The notes: a model not told the origin generated them from the sequence alone. A DNA stretch of 64,000 nucleotides from Epilithonimonas zeae (GCF_900141765.1 NZ_FSRK01000001.1:1612001-1676000), one strand, 5' to 3'; positions 18,506 to 27,756 are shown, counted from the first letter of the stretch. A program made the numbers and translations.

Positions 18506-19501
18506 TTACTCAAAAATAAGCTGCGCTGTCATTCCCGAGCGAAGTCCTTTTATCGAGCTTGCATTAGCAGGTTTCACTTTTATCTGGAAAGTTCTCAGTT
18601 CAAATTCACCGTTTTGTTTTTCAGGAACCCAATCTGCGTAACCCAAAGCCGGAGCTAAATCTGAAATCACACCTTTCACTTCTTCCGGAGTACAACCCGG
18701 GATTTTCATTTTCACAATGCTTCCTTTATCGATTTTGGACATTTGATTTTGACGGATATTGAATTTTACAAAAAACGAATCGTCTTTCTGAATGGTCATC
18801 ATCGGATAACCTGCATTCACCATTTCTCCTTTGTTGGAAATCATTGTGGAAATTTTTCCGGAAGTCGGCGCTTTTATAGAAGCATTATCTTTGATTTCTT
18901 TTGCCAATTCATCTGCACCTTTTGCCTGATTCAGAATAGCCTGAGCCGAATTTTTAAGCTCCTGATTATTTCCTCGTTGTAAAAGCTGAACATTCAGATT
19001 TGCCGTTTCCAATTCCTTTTGAGCCGCTTTATATTTGAAATAAATCACATCTCTTTCCTGTCCGGAAATCACGCCTTCCGAATAAAGATTCTGAAAACGG
19101 GTGTAGGTTTTATTCATCAAATCCATTTGTTGTTTGGCGATTTGCTGAAGATTTTCCGCTGATTTCAAAACTTCCGGTTCTACGCCACGATTGATTTTAT
19201 CCAATTGATTTTGAGCTACAATTACGGCTTCCGACATTTGCGACTGAATGGTTTCGATTTCTGAAGTTTTCATTTGGGCAACAACCTGACCTTCTTTTAC
19301 TTCATCACCTTCTTTTACCAATAAATCAATCATTCTTCCCGGCAAAGAAGCGGAAACATCCACGAATTCTGCATCCACCATTCCGATGACAGTTTCTTTA
19401 TTACTTTCGGAAGATTTATTTTGAAAAAGATAAATCAGAGCAATGACCAACACCATAATCGGAATAAAAACTGCCCAGTAATTTTTTATAAAGTTTTTCA
19501 T
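18506..19501 (-). CDS. HlyD family membrane-fusion (periplasmic adaptor) protein
   Basis: The 331-aa adaptor has an N-terminal anchor helix (WAVFIPIMVLVIALIYLF), a biotinyl-lipoyl-like half (GRMIDLLVKEGDEVKEGQVVAQM), a long coiled-coil hairpin (about residues 80-200), the second lipoyl half (IKAPTSGKISTMISNKGEMV) and a beta-barrel end. It bridges inner-membrane permeases and the TolC-like channel. It follows the TolC gene by 12 bases. Confidence 0.9.
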   Translation of the reverse strand: MKNFIKNYWAVFIPIMVLVIALIYLFQNKSSESNKETVIGMVDAEFVDVSASLPGRMIDLLVKEGDEVKEGQVVAQMKTSEIETIQSQMSEAVIVAQNQLDKINRGVEPEVLKSAENLQQIAKQQMDLMNKTYTRFQNLYSEGVISGQERDVIYFKYKAAQKELETANLNVQLLQRGNNQELKNSAQAILNQAKGADELAKEIKDNASIKAPTSGKISTMISNKGEMVNAGYPMMTIQKDDSFFVKFNIRQNQMSKIDKGSIVKMKIPGCTPEEVKGVISDLAPALGYADWVPEKQNGEFELRTFQIKVKPANASSIKGLRSGMTAQLIFE

Positions 19502-19513
19502 CTTGTTATCAGT

Positions 19514-20944
19514 TTAAGGAATGTAATTGGTAATATTTTCGACGTTTCCTGTGATATAAAAATAGGTCGCAATCACAGTTTGGTAAGCCACCAAAGACGT
19601 GTAATACAATTTTTCGGCTTCATATTGGAGTTGCAAAGCATCATTTACATCTTTCACGGAGGAAAGGCTGTTTTCCATTCTTTTCCTTACCATTTCCGTG
19701 GTCGTATAAGTTTGTTTTCTTGCCGCATCAAAGGTTTCACTCTGTTCTTTGAAACTGATTAATTTATTCTCAGAAATTTTGGTTGCCAAATCCACAGATT
19801 TTTGTTTCTGGTCAATCAAAAGGTCGGCTTCTTTTATCAAGGATTGTGAAGCTAGATTTTTGGATTTCCTTTCCGGGTCAAAAAGTGTCCATTGCATTTC
19901 TATCCCGACTAGCCAAGGCGGCGTGATGAGCGGAAGGTCATTTCTGAAAAACTGATAATTTCCAATGGCGAAAATGTTTGGTCTGGAAAGAGATTTGGTA
20001 ATATTATGAGTCGTTTCCGCTTCTTTCTTTTTACTTAATAATAATTTTAAATCTGCATTTTTTTCTAATGAGGGGAAAGTGGGAACTTCAATATTTTCAT
20101 TCAGTTCTTCATTGATTTCTATTGGTTCGTCAAGCGAAATTCCCATTAAATCTTTCAAAGTCAAAAGTGCATTTTCTTTTTCGAGTTTCAGGTTTTTAAG
20201 ATTGGTTTCGCCCTGAAGCTTTGTAATATTTGACCAGTTTTTTAGATAAGGCGGAATGATTTCAGCTTTCAGAAGACTTTGTGCATATTTCTCATTATTT
20301 TCAAGAGATTCAACTATTTTTTCCTGTTTTTGAATCATCGAATTGAGATACATCACCTGAATATAATTCAATGAAATATTATAGGCTGTAAGGTCTTGCG
20401 AAGATTTCAGATTCGCTTTTCCGCTTTCTACCTGTTGTCTAGAAAGCTCTTTTGCAGCATTGAGTTTTCCGCCCAAATAAATCGGTTGACGAGCGAGAAT
20501 TCCTGCCAAGAAATAACTTTGTTTTGCAATCGCAGGATTGTAATTGGGATAAACCGCACTGATAATATCTTTGGAAGTCTGATAAATCACATTCTGCACT
20601 TGCTGAGGAAGTGGATTTCCGGTAATCTGTTGGTAAACAGCATTGGCAGAAGATGCACTTTGAGTGGCTGAACCTTCTACAATTCCGTCTTTTACTTGCT
20701 GAAGATTGATTTTGATAGGTTCTCCGATGTAATTATAACCACCAAGAAAATCGACTTTCGGAAGATTATTGTTTTTGTTGGATTGCAGAAGTTTTTCACG
20801 GGTTTCCAAAGATTGCTCCGCCAGCTTTATAACGACATTATTTTGCTTTCCTTTTTCTATACATTCCTTCAATGTATATTGCTGACAAAGCATTTTGGAA
20901 GAAAAAATCAGAAGTGAGGCAAGTAGAATTTTCCTGAATCTCAT
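19514..20944 (-). CDS. TolC family outer-membrane efflux protein
   Basis: A 476-aa protein with a signal peptide (about 1-20) and two repeats of the outer-membrane efflux domain: long helices such as KELSRQQVESGKANLKSSQD and KNLASQSLIKEADLLIDQKQ alternating with strand pairs. First gene of the leftward TolC-HlyD-permease-permease operon, probably driven by a promoter in the 600-base gap upstream. The substrate is unknown; drugs or an exported metabolite are possible. Confidence 0.9.
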   Translation of the reverse strand: MRFRKILLASLLIFSSKMLCQQYTLKECIEKGKQNNVVIKLAEQSLETREKLLQSNKNNNLPKVDFLGGYNYIGEPIKINLQQVKDGIVEGSATQSASSANAVYQQITGNPLPQQVQNVIYQTSKDIISAVYPNYNPAIAKQSYFLAGILARQPIYLGGKLNAAKELSRQQVESGKANLKSSQDLTAYNISLNYIQVMYLNSMIQKQEKIVESLENNEKYAQSLLKAEIIPPYLKNWSNITKLQGETNLKNLKLEKENALLTLKDLMGISLDEPIEINEELNENIEVPTFPSLEKNADLKLLLSKKKEAETTHNITKSLSRPNIFAIGNYQFFRNDLPLITPPWLVGIEMQWTLFDPERKSKNLASQSLIKEADLLIDQKQKSVDLATKISENKLISFKEQSETFDAARKQTYTTTEMVRKRMENSLSSVKDVNDALQLQYEAEKLYYTSLVAYQTVIATYFYITGNVENITNYIP

Positions 20945-21549
20945 AATTTTAATATTTTCTGCAAAAACTAATTTATCATTGAGAACCCAACATTTTGGAA
21001 TTCAAAATGATGAAAGAAAAAAACAGAGATAGTCTAATTCATATCAGTAAAATTGTATGAATTTTCATTTGCTTAAAGATAATAAAAAAATCATCAAAAT
21101 GAAAATGATAATTACGTTTTGATATAGTATTCATAATTAATCTTTTAAAAATCATTAGTAAAAAAATAAAGGGAACTATATTTGAATGTACCAAGTTATA
21201 TCATTATATAAATTAAATATAACTTCGTAAAACCTTTATGAAAAGGTAGAAGACAATCGAAATATAATAAAGTCAAATTATGCCAATTCCCACTATTCCC
21301 AAAACCTAAAAATTAAATTGCAAAATATTAGAAATTAAAGCCCAAATTAATTATAGCTAATTCTTGTTTAATTTGGCTTAATCGAATCAAATCATCGACA
21401 AAAGTGTTTGAAGATACGCTCGTCTTGGTCACTTAATTTAAAAATAAACTAATTACCTGACATATTTCACGGATGGCTTATCCATCTTTGCACTCAATCA
21501 CTTAATGAGATTCAATAGCCCTAGCTTGATGGGAAATTTATAAAATGTA
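20945..21549. other. Intergenic region with a TATATTTGAATGTACC motif and hairpin
   Basis: No gene is supported in these 605 bases. At 21177-21192 the sequence TATATTTGAATGTACC begins with a perfect -7 box and is followed by an inverted repeat, AAGTTATAT (21193-21201) and ATATAACTT (21217-21225). Closely related words occur at 30275, 30378 and 55937. The promoter for the TolC operon should also be here but cannot be placed with confidence. Confidence 0.4.
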
Positions 21550-21960
21550 TTATTTTATCTTGTCATAGATCAGCTTCGTTACTATCGCACCAAAAAGATA
21601 ATATCCGACTGTCATAATTTTCTTCTGATTGGTTTCCGCAACCGGAGAGTCATCAAGCCCCATTTTTTGTGGTAGTACGACAGCTCCCAGACCTGCTGCT
21701 AATCCCGAGGCAATATTGAAACCACTCGTGGCTGTCGAAGCATAATAAATTCCATTACTGAAAACATCTCCTGCTAGTGTCAAACCATAGAGCTGATCTT
21801 GATCCGTAATCTTGAGGTCTACTGTATCTAATGCTTTATTTAAAGCTTCCTCTCCTACTTTATTCACTTCAGGAACATTATCAAAGTTCCTTCTGATGAT
21901 CTCATGGACTAGGTTAAGGGCAATGGCGCCTACTAAGCCTGCAAGAATTTTCTTATACAT
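21550..21960 (-). CDS. Small membrane protein of unknown function
   Basis: A 136-aa protein from ATG 21960 with glycine- and alanine-rich hydrophobic stretches: residues 1-22 (ILAGLVGAIALNLVHEII), a middle pair (ASTATSGFNIASGLAAGLGAVVL), and the end (VGYYLFGAIVTKLIYDKI). The polar segment between them (DNVPEVNKVGEEALNKAL) is charged. No family is recognised; it may span the inner membrane three times. It lies downstream of the SemiSWEET gene in the same direction. Confidence 0.65.
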   Translation of the reverse strand: MYKKILAGLVGAIALNLVHEIIRRNFDNVPEVNKVGEEALNKALDTVDLKITDQDQLYGLTLAGDVFSNGIYYASTATSGFNIASGLAAGLGAVVLPQKMGLDDSPVAETNQKKIMTVGYYLFGAIVTKLIYDKIK

Positions 21961-22056
21961 ATTTTATTCATTTTGGTGTTAAGCCTAGTTACATAAATTA
22001 AGCCATTGCGAGATTTTCGTTCATCATTTGATATTAGCAATTGTTGCAGTATCTTT

Positions 22057-22317
22057 CTATAAGGCAGTAATGAATGCGAACAAACCAAAGAATATGCCCG
22101 GCGAATTCGCGACCACGATCGGCCAGTCGCTTTTAGGTTTTTTAATATAACCATAAGTGACCCAAAGTGTACAATTGAGTGCGGCAACCAAAGGCTGAAG
22201 CCAATCACCCTTATCACCATTTAAATTATGGGCGATCTGTGGGATATATGAAAAATACATTGCCATTGCAGTCCCTGTTGCTACCCATCCTAATACCTGC
22301 ATAAATTTCCCATCCAT
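22057..22317 (-). CDS. SemiSWEET-type sugar transporter (PQ-loop protein)
   Basis: 86 aa with three transmembrane helices and the PQ-loop signature in MYFSYIPQIAHNLNG followed by a Trp- and Asn-containing middle helix (LVAALNCTLWVTYGYIK). This is the size and pattern of bacterial SemiSWEETs, which dimerise to form a sugar uniporter. It also has the third-helix asparagine region (PIVVANSPGIFFGLFAF). Substrate preference cannot be told. It lies between the small membrane protein and the metallo-hydrolase gene. Confidence 0.85.
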   Translation of the reverse strand: MDGKFMQVLGWVATGTAMAMYFSYIPQIAHNLNGDKGDWLQPLVAALNCTLWVTYGYIKKPKSDWPIVVANSPGIFFGLFAFITAL

Positions 22318-22454
22318 TCTATTTAATTTTAAAGTCCGGATTAAAATTGAAATTATTATGCCACTTTAGAACTTGGAAGCATTTGTTGGGCTTCGCAGAT
22401 AGAAATAAAAAATTAAGGCTTTTACAAAATAGGACAAACCATTTCTTCAGATAG

Positions 22455-23150
22455 TTACCTTTGTTTAAATAAAGCAACCCTGCATTTATCAACAAATTGT
22501 TCAAACTTACGATTGGTATTTCGCATGACAGGTCCGTGACCAAAGCAGATAATTTTTGGGTTCAATTTTGCTAACTTCTCTAGTGACTGTATATTGCGCT
22601 GCTGATCCGAAGTGAATATCTTTGGTGGAAGCCGCAGACCAACTGCTGTAGTTAGCAGATTCATATTAGTCGCTGCATCTCCGATTATCAGCACTCCATC
22701 TTTCTCACGGAATAAAGAAATATGGCCTGCCGAATGCCCAGGCGTTTCTATTACCCGAAAGTTTCCTATCCGATCATTTTCAACTACTGTCCGGTCAACT
22801 TTATGCCCCTGGCCTGCCCAATACTTTTGCTGTAGTTTTGCCACCCAATGTTGCGGTGTTGGGTAATCAGTGGTTACCATACCCGTTTCGGTTCTGAGAA
22901 CTTCGTCTGGGTGGCAAATCAATGGTATTGAGAACTCAGCGCATATCTGATCACTACAACCTTGATGATCTGCATGTGCATGGGTCAGTATATGCTGGTA
23001 AACAGAAACTTTATGAAGTGCTTTTTTTATAGTGGCATACGAACTCCGAATCCCGGAGTCTACCAATACATTCTCTATAATATAACAGTTAATACTATTT
23101 CGTGGCATCAATGAGATCTGATACACTTTGGGAGCAATTCGGCTTAACAT
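22455..23150 (-). CDS. MBL-fold metallo-hydrolase
   Basis: About 231 aa from ATG 23150; a TTG at 23165 extends the frame but ATG follows the promoter spacing better. The metal site is complete: THAHADHQG (HxHxDH), the later histidine in ETPGHSAGHIS, the aspartate in IIGDAATN and the final histidine in CFGHGPV. The glyoxalase II/lactonase-like group hydrolyses thioesters or lactones; the precise substrate is unknown. A Crp/Fnr gene ends 55 bases upstream, and an operator plus -7 box lie between, so this is the likely target of that regulator. Confidence 0.87.
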   Translation of the reverse strand: MLSRIAPKVYQISLMPRNSINCYIIENVLVDSGIRSSYATIKKALHKVSVYQHILTHAHADHQGCSDQICAEFSIPLICHPDEVLRTETGMVTTDYPTPQHWVAKLQQKYWAGQGHKVDRTVVENDRIGNFRVIETPGHSAGHISLFREKDGVLIIGDAATNMNLLTTAVGLRLPPKIFTSDQQRNIQSLEKLAKLNPKIICFGHGPVMRNTNRKFEQFVDKCRVALFKQR

Positions 23151-23162
23151 ATATTTTTTTTG

Positions 23163-23206
23163 CAAAACTACATTGCTGACCAGGATTGAATAAGGACATT
23201 TGTCCT
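23163..23206 (-). promoter_or_regulatory. Crp-type operator and -7 box before the metallo-hydrolase
   Basis: The palindrome AGGACATTTGTCCT (23193-23206) overlaps the stop codon of the Crp/Fnr gene. A consensus TAnnTTTG box on the minus strand (TAGTTTTG, 23163-23170) follows, its first base 29.5 nt from the operator centre, and the hydrolase ATG is 12 bases further. The same spacing occurs at 56629-56670 and 63429-63473. It fits activation from a site at about -41.5. Confidence 0.65.
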
Positions 23207-23792
23207 ATAATACGTTAGATCTCAGAAGTTGTCCCTTTGCACGCGTAAGCGATCGCTGAGTAATGCCCAGATAAGACGCCAGATCCTGAGTGGATACTCG
23301 ATGAACAAGCATCTGTTCTTTGTACAGGACATGGTGGTACTTATCCATAGCAGGCTTATTGTTGTAATTCAGCAGATAACTTTCTTTCTGGTTATACTCA
23401 TGCTCTACCACTGATCTTATAATTACGTTCCAAGCGGTTACCCGACTAAGGAGATGCTGGTAGTCCGTGTAGCTTATCCTGTAAATCACACTATCTTCTA
23501 TAGTCCTGATATTCCTTCTGCTTTTTTCCTGGGCCACAAACTCCGAAAATGACGTAACAAATTCATTTTCAAACTTAAAACAGGTTATATTCTCTTTTCC
23601 TTCTTTGTCGATAGCATATGCTTTTACAGCACCAACAACAATAAATCCAATATAACGGCAAATTTTATCTTCCTGAATGAAATATTCTCCTTTTTTTAGA
23701 TGCACCGGTTTGAAGAACTGAGCTGAAAAATTGAATTCTTCGTCTGTTAACACCCCTTTTGACAATATATAATTTTTAAATGCAGTTATCAT
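23205..23792 (-). CDS. Crp/Fnr family transcriptional regulator
   Basis: A 195-aa regulator: cyclic-nucleotide-binding-like barrel (about 20-120: LKKGEYFIQEDKICRYIGFIVVGAVKAY), dimer helix (about 120-140) and a C-terminal winged helix-turn-helix with STQDLASYLGITQRSLTRAKG. It lacks the FNR cysteine cluster and a clear cAMP-binding arginine loop. It is directly upstream of the metallo-hydrolase in the same direction and its own stop codon forms part of the palindromic operator. Likely activator of that gene. Confidence 0.88.
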   Translation of the reverse strand: MITAFKNYILSKGVLTDEEFNFSAQFFKPVHLKKGEYFIQEDKICRYIGFIVVGAVKAYAIDKEGKENITCFKFENEFVTSFSEFVAQEKSRRNIRTIEDSVIYRISYTDYQHLLSRVTAWNVIIRSVVEHEYNQKESYLLNYNNKPAMDKYHHVLYKEQMLVHRVSTQDLASYLGITQRSLTRAKGQLLRSNVL

Positions 23793-23886
23793 TGTATAGT
23801 TTTAGTCCTATTACTTTACTCTTGACTGATGAAGAATATTTTTCTACAAATCTAATGAATATAACACTTTACAGAAGTTAATACCC

Positions 23887-24630
23887 TTATTTCTTATCTT
23901 CTTTATTTTCGTTCCAATAATAACTGTCAGGATACATTCTTTGTCCGAACACCGCAGTACCAACCCTAATAATTGTCGCCCCTTCCTCGATAGCCGTCTC
24001 AAGATCATTACTCATCCCCATAGACAGTTCTGTCATTTCTACATTAGGAATATCCAAGGAGATGATTTGCTGTTGAATATCTTTCAATAAACGGAAACAA
24101 TGGCGGACTTTTTCCGTTTCTGCACTGAACAGACCTATAGTCATTAAGCCTTTTATTTTAAGAGTATTTAATTGAGCGATTTCACGAATCAGGCTTATGG
24201 TCTCGTCCGGATGCGCTCCAAACTTACTTTCTTCACCCGAAGTATTGACCTGAATAAAGATGTCCATACTTTTGTTTTCCAGCTGCAGCTTTTGGTGTAG
24301 TTTTTCGGCCAAACTTATACGATCTACGGATTGAATGCAGGTGACTTCATATTTAAGAATATCTTTGATTTTATTGGATTGCAGATGGCCGATGAAATGA
24401 TTCGTATGTTTGCTATCTTTTAATACATCAAACTTTTCTTTGAGTTCCTGCACTTTGTTTTCTGCTATTAATGTCTGTCCGTTCTGCAAAGCAATCCTGA
24501 TTCGCTCAGCAGAAACGGTTTTCGTAGCCAGCAAAAGCTTGACTGTATCAGGATCTCGATTGGCTGCAATACAGGCATTTTCTATTCTATTCAAAATGCT
24601 GTTCAAATTATTAATTATTTCGTCGTGCAT
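23887..24630 (-). CDS. yggS: YggS family PLP-binding protein (PLP homeostasis)
   Basis: A 247-aa alanine-racemase-like barrel that binds pyridoxal phosphate; the cofactor lysine is K37 in LLATKTVSAE. Family markers include ENKVQE, FIGHLQSNK, CIQSVDR, QVNTSGEESKFG, GLMTIG and LSMGMSNDLETAI. It controls free PLP and amino-acid/keto-acid balance rather than acting as a racemase. It overlaps the upstream AAA+ ATPase gene by 16 bases, so the two are translationally linked. A MocR-type PLP-binding regulator is divergent two genes away. Confidence 0.93.
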   Translation of the reverse strand: MHDEIINNLNSILNRIENACIAANRDPDTVKLLLATKTVSAERIRIALQNGQTLIAENKVQELKEKFDVLKDSKHTNHFIGHLQSNKIKDILKYEVTCIQSVDRISLAEKLHQKLQLENKSMDIFIQVNTSGEESKFGAHPDETISLIREIAQLNTLKIKGLMTIGLFSAETEKVRHCFRLLKDIQQQIISLDIPNVEMTELSMGMSNDLETAIEEGATIIRVGTAVFGQRMYPDSYYWNENKEDKK

Positions 24631-25349
24631 ATTTCCTCTTCTTTTTCATTTTGATCCCATTTGTTTATCAGCATTGATTTTACAGTGGTGTAAGTGTGAT
24701 CTTTGGCTTCGGCAAATGAAATATCATATTGGCGTGTTATCTGCCTTACATTTTCGGGAAACACTGACAGAATACGATCATAATAGTTATCTAGAATTTC
24801 TTTTTCTGGCAGTTCATACTTTAATTTTATTTGAAATCTCCTCAACAATGCCGCGTCAATAATATCAGTATGATTGGTAGCGCAAATCAATAAGGCATTT
24901 TGCGGAAAATAGTCGATCAGTTGAATAATGGTGTTAACGAGCCTTCGCATCTCGCCGACATCTTTATCATCACTACCTCTTGATTTCCCGATCTGGTCAA
25001 ATTCGTCTAAAAATAAAACCGCCTTCTCCCTTCCTGCCTTCTCAAAGATCTGCCTCATGTTTTGTGACGTCTCACCAATTCGTGAGCAAACCACATTACT
25101 GAGATTTAAAATCAATATTTTTTTATTGAGTTCACAAGCCATTGCTTTTGCTGTCATCGTCTTGCCACATCCAGATGTACCGTGAAGCAGAATTTTATTG
25201 CTAACCGGCAACCCATAACGTGAAAGTTCCTCGCTGTAGAAGTTCTCTTTCATTATTTGCATACAGACACGTCGATTGTCATCATTTAGAGAAATATCAT
25301 CAAGCCTTATTTTTTCTTTATCGTCTATGATCAGATCAAATATACTCAT
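24615..25349 (-). CDS. AAA+ ATPase, single domain
   Basis: The 244-aa protein is one AAA+ module: Walker A GTSGCGKT at residues 57-64, Walker B VLFLDEFDQ with D115/E116, sensor 1 in LICATNHTD, arginine fingers in LLRRFQ, and a helical lid with LPEKEILDNYYDRIL. It resembles the FtsH/spastin-type ATPase core without a protease or substrate domain; a target-recognition partner is not apparent. It lies between GNAT and YggS genes; the overlap with YggS suggests a shared task, perhaps remodelling PLP enzymes, which is inference only. Confidence 0.85.
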   Translation of the reverse strand: MSIFDLIIDDKEKIRLDDISLNDDNRRVCMQIMKENFYSEELSRYGLPVSNKILLHGTSGCGKTMTAKAMACELNKKILILNLSNVVCSRIGETSQNMRQIFEKAGREKAVLFLDEFDQIGKSRGSDDKDVGEMRRLVNTIIQLIDYFPQNALLICATNHTDIIDAALLRRFQIKLKYELPEKEILDNYYDRILSVFPENVRQITRQYDISFAEAKDHTYTTVKSMLINKWDQNEKEEEICTTK

Positions 25350-25389
25350 CCTTAACAGTTACCGGCTAATATTAGTTACTTTATAGTTC

Positions 25390-25836
25390 TTATAACCACC
25401 AATGGTAATAATTGTGCAGTCCATCATATTCAAATCCGCAGCGAGGATAAAGAGAATTGCCTATATCGTTGGTTTTTTCAGTTTCCAGCATCAATCCGCA
25501 TGCTCCGGTTTCTTCGCACCATTGTTTACTTCGGTTTATCAGTGCAACCGAAAATCCTTTTCCTCTGTGATCGGGATGAACAAAAAGATCGCTCAACAAC
25601 CATTGTTTTTGTAATTTGGTATAATGAAACAGTTTATACAATTGCACAAAACCCACCGCTTTATCATCTACAACAACCAAAAAAATATCCGACTCGCTGT
25701 TTAAGAAACGTTCTTTCAGAAATTCTTTTCCTTTTTCCAGGTCAGATTCCTGACGGTAAAAAATACGATAAAGATTGAATAATTCTGCTGTTTCCTCCAA
25801 GTTCTCTAAACTGGCTTTTTTAATTTTGTAATCCAT
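25390..25836 (-). CDS. GNAT family N-acetyltransferase
   Basis: 148 aa with a clear acetyl-CoA-binding motif A (LFVHPDHRGKGFSVALINRS) and a C-terminal end typical of the fold (LYPRCGFEYDGLHNYYHWWL). The N-terminal helix YRIFYRQESD is characteristic of a small GNAT group common next to MocR regulators. First gene of the leftward GNAT-AAA+-YggS group; its promoter is divergent from that of the MocR gene. The acceptor amine is unknown. Confidence 0.88.
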   Translation of the reverse strand: MDYKIKKASLENLEETAELFNLYRIFYRQESDLEKGKEFLKERFLNSESDIFLVVVDDKAVGFVQLYKLFHYTKLQKQWLLSDLFVHPDHRGKGFSVALINRSKQWCEETGACGLMLETEKTNDIGNSLYPRCGFEYDGLHNYYHWWL

Positions 25837-25864
25837 AGTTGAAAATTATTTTTTAATGATGGGA

Positions 25865-25925
25865 CAAAAATATTAATACCTTGGACTATATTTGTCATCC
25901 AGTTTCAATATAACAAGTAGTCCAA
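25865..25925. promoter_or_regulatory. Divergent promoters and inverted repeat between GNAT and MocR genes
   Basis: Two Bacteroidota -7 boxes face opposite ways: TATTTTTG on the minus strand (25865-25872) for the acetyltransferase and TATATTTG on the plus strand (25887-25894) for the MocR gene. Flanking the plus-strand box is an 8-base inverted repeat, TTGGACTA (25881-25888) and TAGTCCAA (25918-25925), with the second arm just before the MocR start. It is a good candidate for autoregulation by the MocR protein. Confidence 0.6.
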
Positions 25926-25926
25926 C

Positions 25927-27369
25927 ATGCTTCCTTTAGAACATATCATCCTGATTGACAAAAAAAGTAGTATCGCTGTTTATAAGCAGATCGCATTTGC
26001 AATTATCAATACGATCCAAAACGGTATCTTAAAACCGGGAATACATCTGCCTGGAAGCCGGGAAATGGCTGCAATTTTAAATGTGCACCGCAAAACGGTC
26101 ATTGCTTCCTATGATGAACTCGAAGCGCAGGGATGGATCACGGTTTACCCGAGAAAATTTGTAATGGTTGCAGAAAAACTCCCATTGCTTCAGCCTAAAA
26201 AATGGAATGAAAACGAGTTGGGACATTCTTATGATAATGATCTGAAAATAAACTTCAGAGTAATTGACAAATCTAGTTCTGTTGAAAAAGAGACTGTCGA
26301 GATGATTATTGATGACGGGCATCCCGACATAAGACTGTCGCCGATTGATGAATTGCTGAAAACATACCGCTCTTTAACCTCAAGGAAATTGTCCATAAAA
26401 AATTCGAATACAGGTACTACACAAGGAACGGTCAGGCTACGGGAAGAGCTCGTCAAATTCCTTTCAGACACCAGAGGTTTAAACATTTCAGCTGAGAATA
26501 TCCTGATTACGCACGGGGCGCAAATGAGTATTTATCTTGCTGCACAGTTATTATTAAATAAACAGTCCACGATCATTGTAGGGAAACCGAATTATCCCGT
26601 TGCCAACGAAACCTTCACTGAAACAGGTGCTCAACTTATTGAAGTTGCTGTGGATGAGGAGGGCATTGATACTGATCAAATAGAACAGCTATGTAAAAAG
26701 AAAAAAATCAATGCAGTATATGTTATTCCACATCATCATTATCCAACTACGGTAACACTTAGCGTGGAGCGGCGAATGAAACTCCTGGAACTTTCCAACA
26801 TACATTCATTTGTCATCATAGAAGATGATTATGACTACGACTATCATTATGCATCCTCGCCCTATCTTCCTTTGGCAAGTGCCCATCATCAGGGAAATGT
26901 TATCTACATCGGTTCTTTTTCAAAGTTACTGGATCCTTCGCTTCGTATTGGCTTTATGGTAGCTCCCCAAAATTTTATAGCACAATGTACAGCGCTGCGA
27001 AAGATGATCGATGTGGGTGGTGACGGCTATATGCAAAATGCTTTAGCTGAATTAATAAAGACAGGAGAGCTTAAACGACATCTAAAAAAAGCCAAAAAGA
27101 TCTACCATCACCGAAGGGATTTTTTAAATGATCTGCTGCAAAGTCAACTTTCCGAATATAGTTTATTCACTCTGCCTAATGGTGGAATGGCTGTTTGGCT
27201 TACCCTGAAAAAAGAATTTTCGGTGAAACAACTTCAAAATACTCATTTGCTGAAAATCATCAGAACAGACGAAGAATCAAATGCCTTTCGTTTAGGTTTT
27301 GCGTCAATGAACGAACAGGAAATGGAGGTAACAATTGATTTATTACATCATTTGTTGAAAAAACAATAA
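25927..27369 (+). CDS. MocR/PdxR family regulator (GntR DNA-binding domain fused to an aminotransferase-like domain)
   Basis: The 480-aa protein begins with a GntR winged helix (about 10-80; LPGSREMAAILNVHRKTVIASYDEL) and continues with a fold-type I aminotransferase domain. The PLP lysine is K333 in IGSFSKLLDPSLRIG; other cofactor contacts appear in HHHYPTTVTLSVERR and IIEDDYDYDYHY. Such proteins sense PLP or a PLP adduct of an amino compound and often both repress themselves and activate a divergent gene. The divergent partner here is the GNAT-AAA+-YggS group, which also includes a PLP-binding protein. Confidence 0.92.
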   Translation: MLPLEHIILIDKKSSIAVYKQIAFAIINTIQNGILKPGIHLPGSREMAAILNVHRKTVIASYDELEAQGWITVYPRKFVMVAEKLPLLQPKKWNENELGHSYDNDLKINFRVIDKSSSVEKETVEMIIDDGHPDIRLSPIDELLKTYRSLTSRKLSIKNSNTGTTQGTVRLREELVKFLSDTRGLNISAENILITHGAQMSIYLAAQLLLNKQSTIIVGKPNYPVANETFTETGAQLIEVAVDEEGIDTDQIEQLCKKKKINAVYVIPHHHYPTTVTLSVERRMKLLELSNIHSFVIIEDDYDYDYHYASSPYLPLASAHHQGNVIYIGSFSKLLDPSLRIGFMVAPQNFIAQCTALRKMIDVGGDGYMQNALAELIKTGELKRHLKKAKKIYHHRRDFLNDLLQSQLSEYSLFTLPNGGMAVWLTLKKEFSVKQLQNTHLLKIIRTDEESNAFRLGFASMNEQEMEVTIDLLHHLLKKQ

Positions 27370-27474
27370 ATTCATTGATCTTCACATATCATAAACGCGA
27401 ATAAACTGCAGATCGGTAAGATGCGAAATCAGGAACAGTAAATAACCTGTGCTGAAGAAGATAAAACTAAATGA

Positions 27475-27756
27475 TTACAATGACTTAAACATAGCAGATT
27501 TTTCTTTTTTCCACTTACGCAGTCTTGCCTTTGCATTTGTGTAAGGGGAAGCTGTATTGAATTGAATCATCCTTCCAAGCGTCCATTTTTCATACCAAGT
27601 TGTCTCATAGAGTTCAATATTGGACTTTGTATCAATAACCTTTAAAATCTTATCAACAGTACTTTGTAGCTTTTCCTGTAAAACGGTAAAGTCATCTCTT
27701 TCGTAGTCTTTATAAAATTTATGGGCTAATTTACACTTTGAATTTTGGATTTTCAA
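27475..27756 (-). pseudogene. ClbS/DfsB family (DUF1706) protein, N-terminal half missing
   Basis: The readable 93 residues match only the C-terminal half of the four-helix ClbS/DfsB fold, with the tail WYEKWTLGRMIQFNTASPY and KARLRKWKKEK. A stop codon (TGA) immediately precedes the frame and the first codon would be TTG, so there is no natural start; the N-terminal half, normally about 75-80 residues, is absent. Relatives protect against genotoxins such as colibactin or act as DinB-like proteins. This copy looks truncated and non-functional. Confidence 0.6.

Noticed and set aside
23150-23165. TTG start for the metallo-hydrolase at 23165
   Set aside because: It overlaps the -7 box region; ATG 23150 lies after the box.
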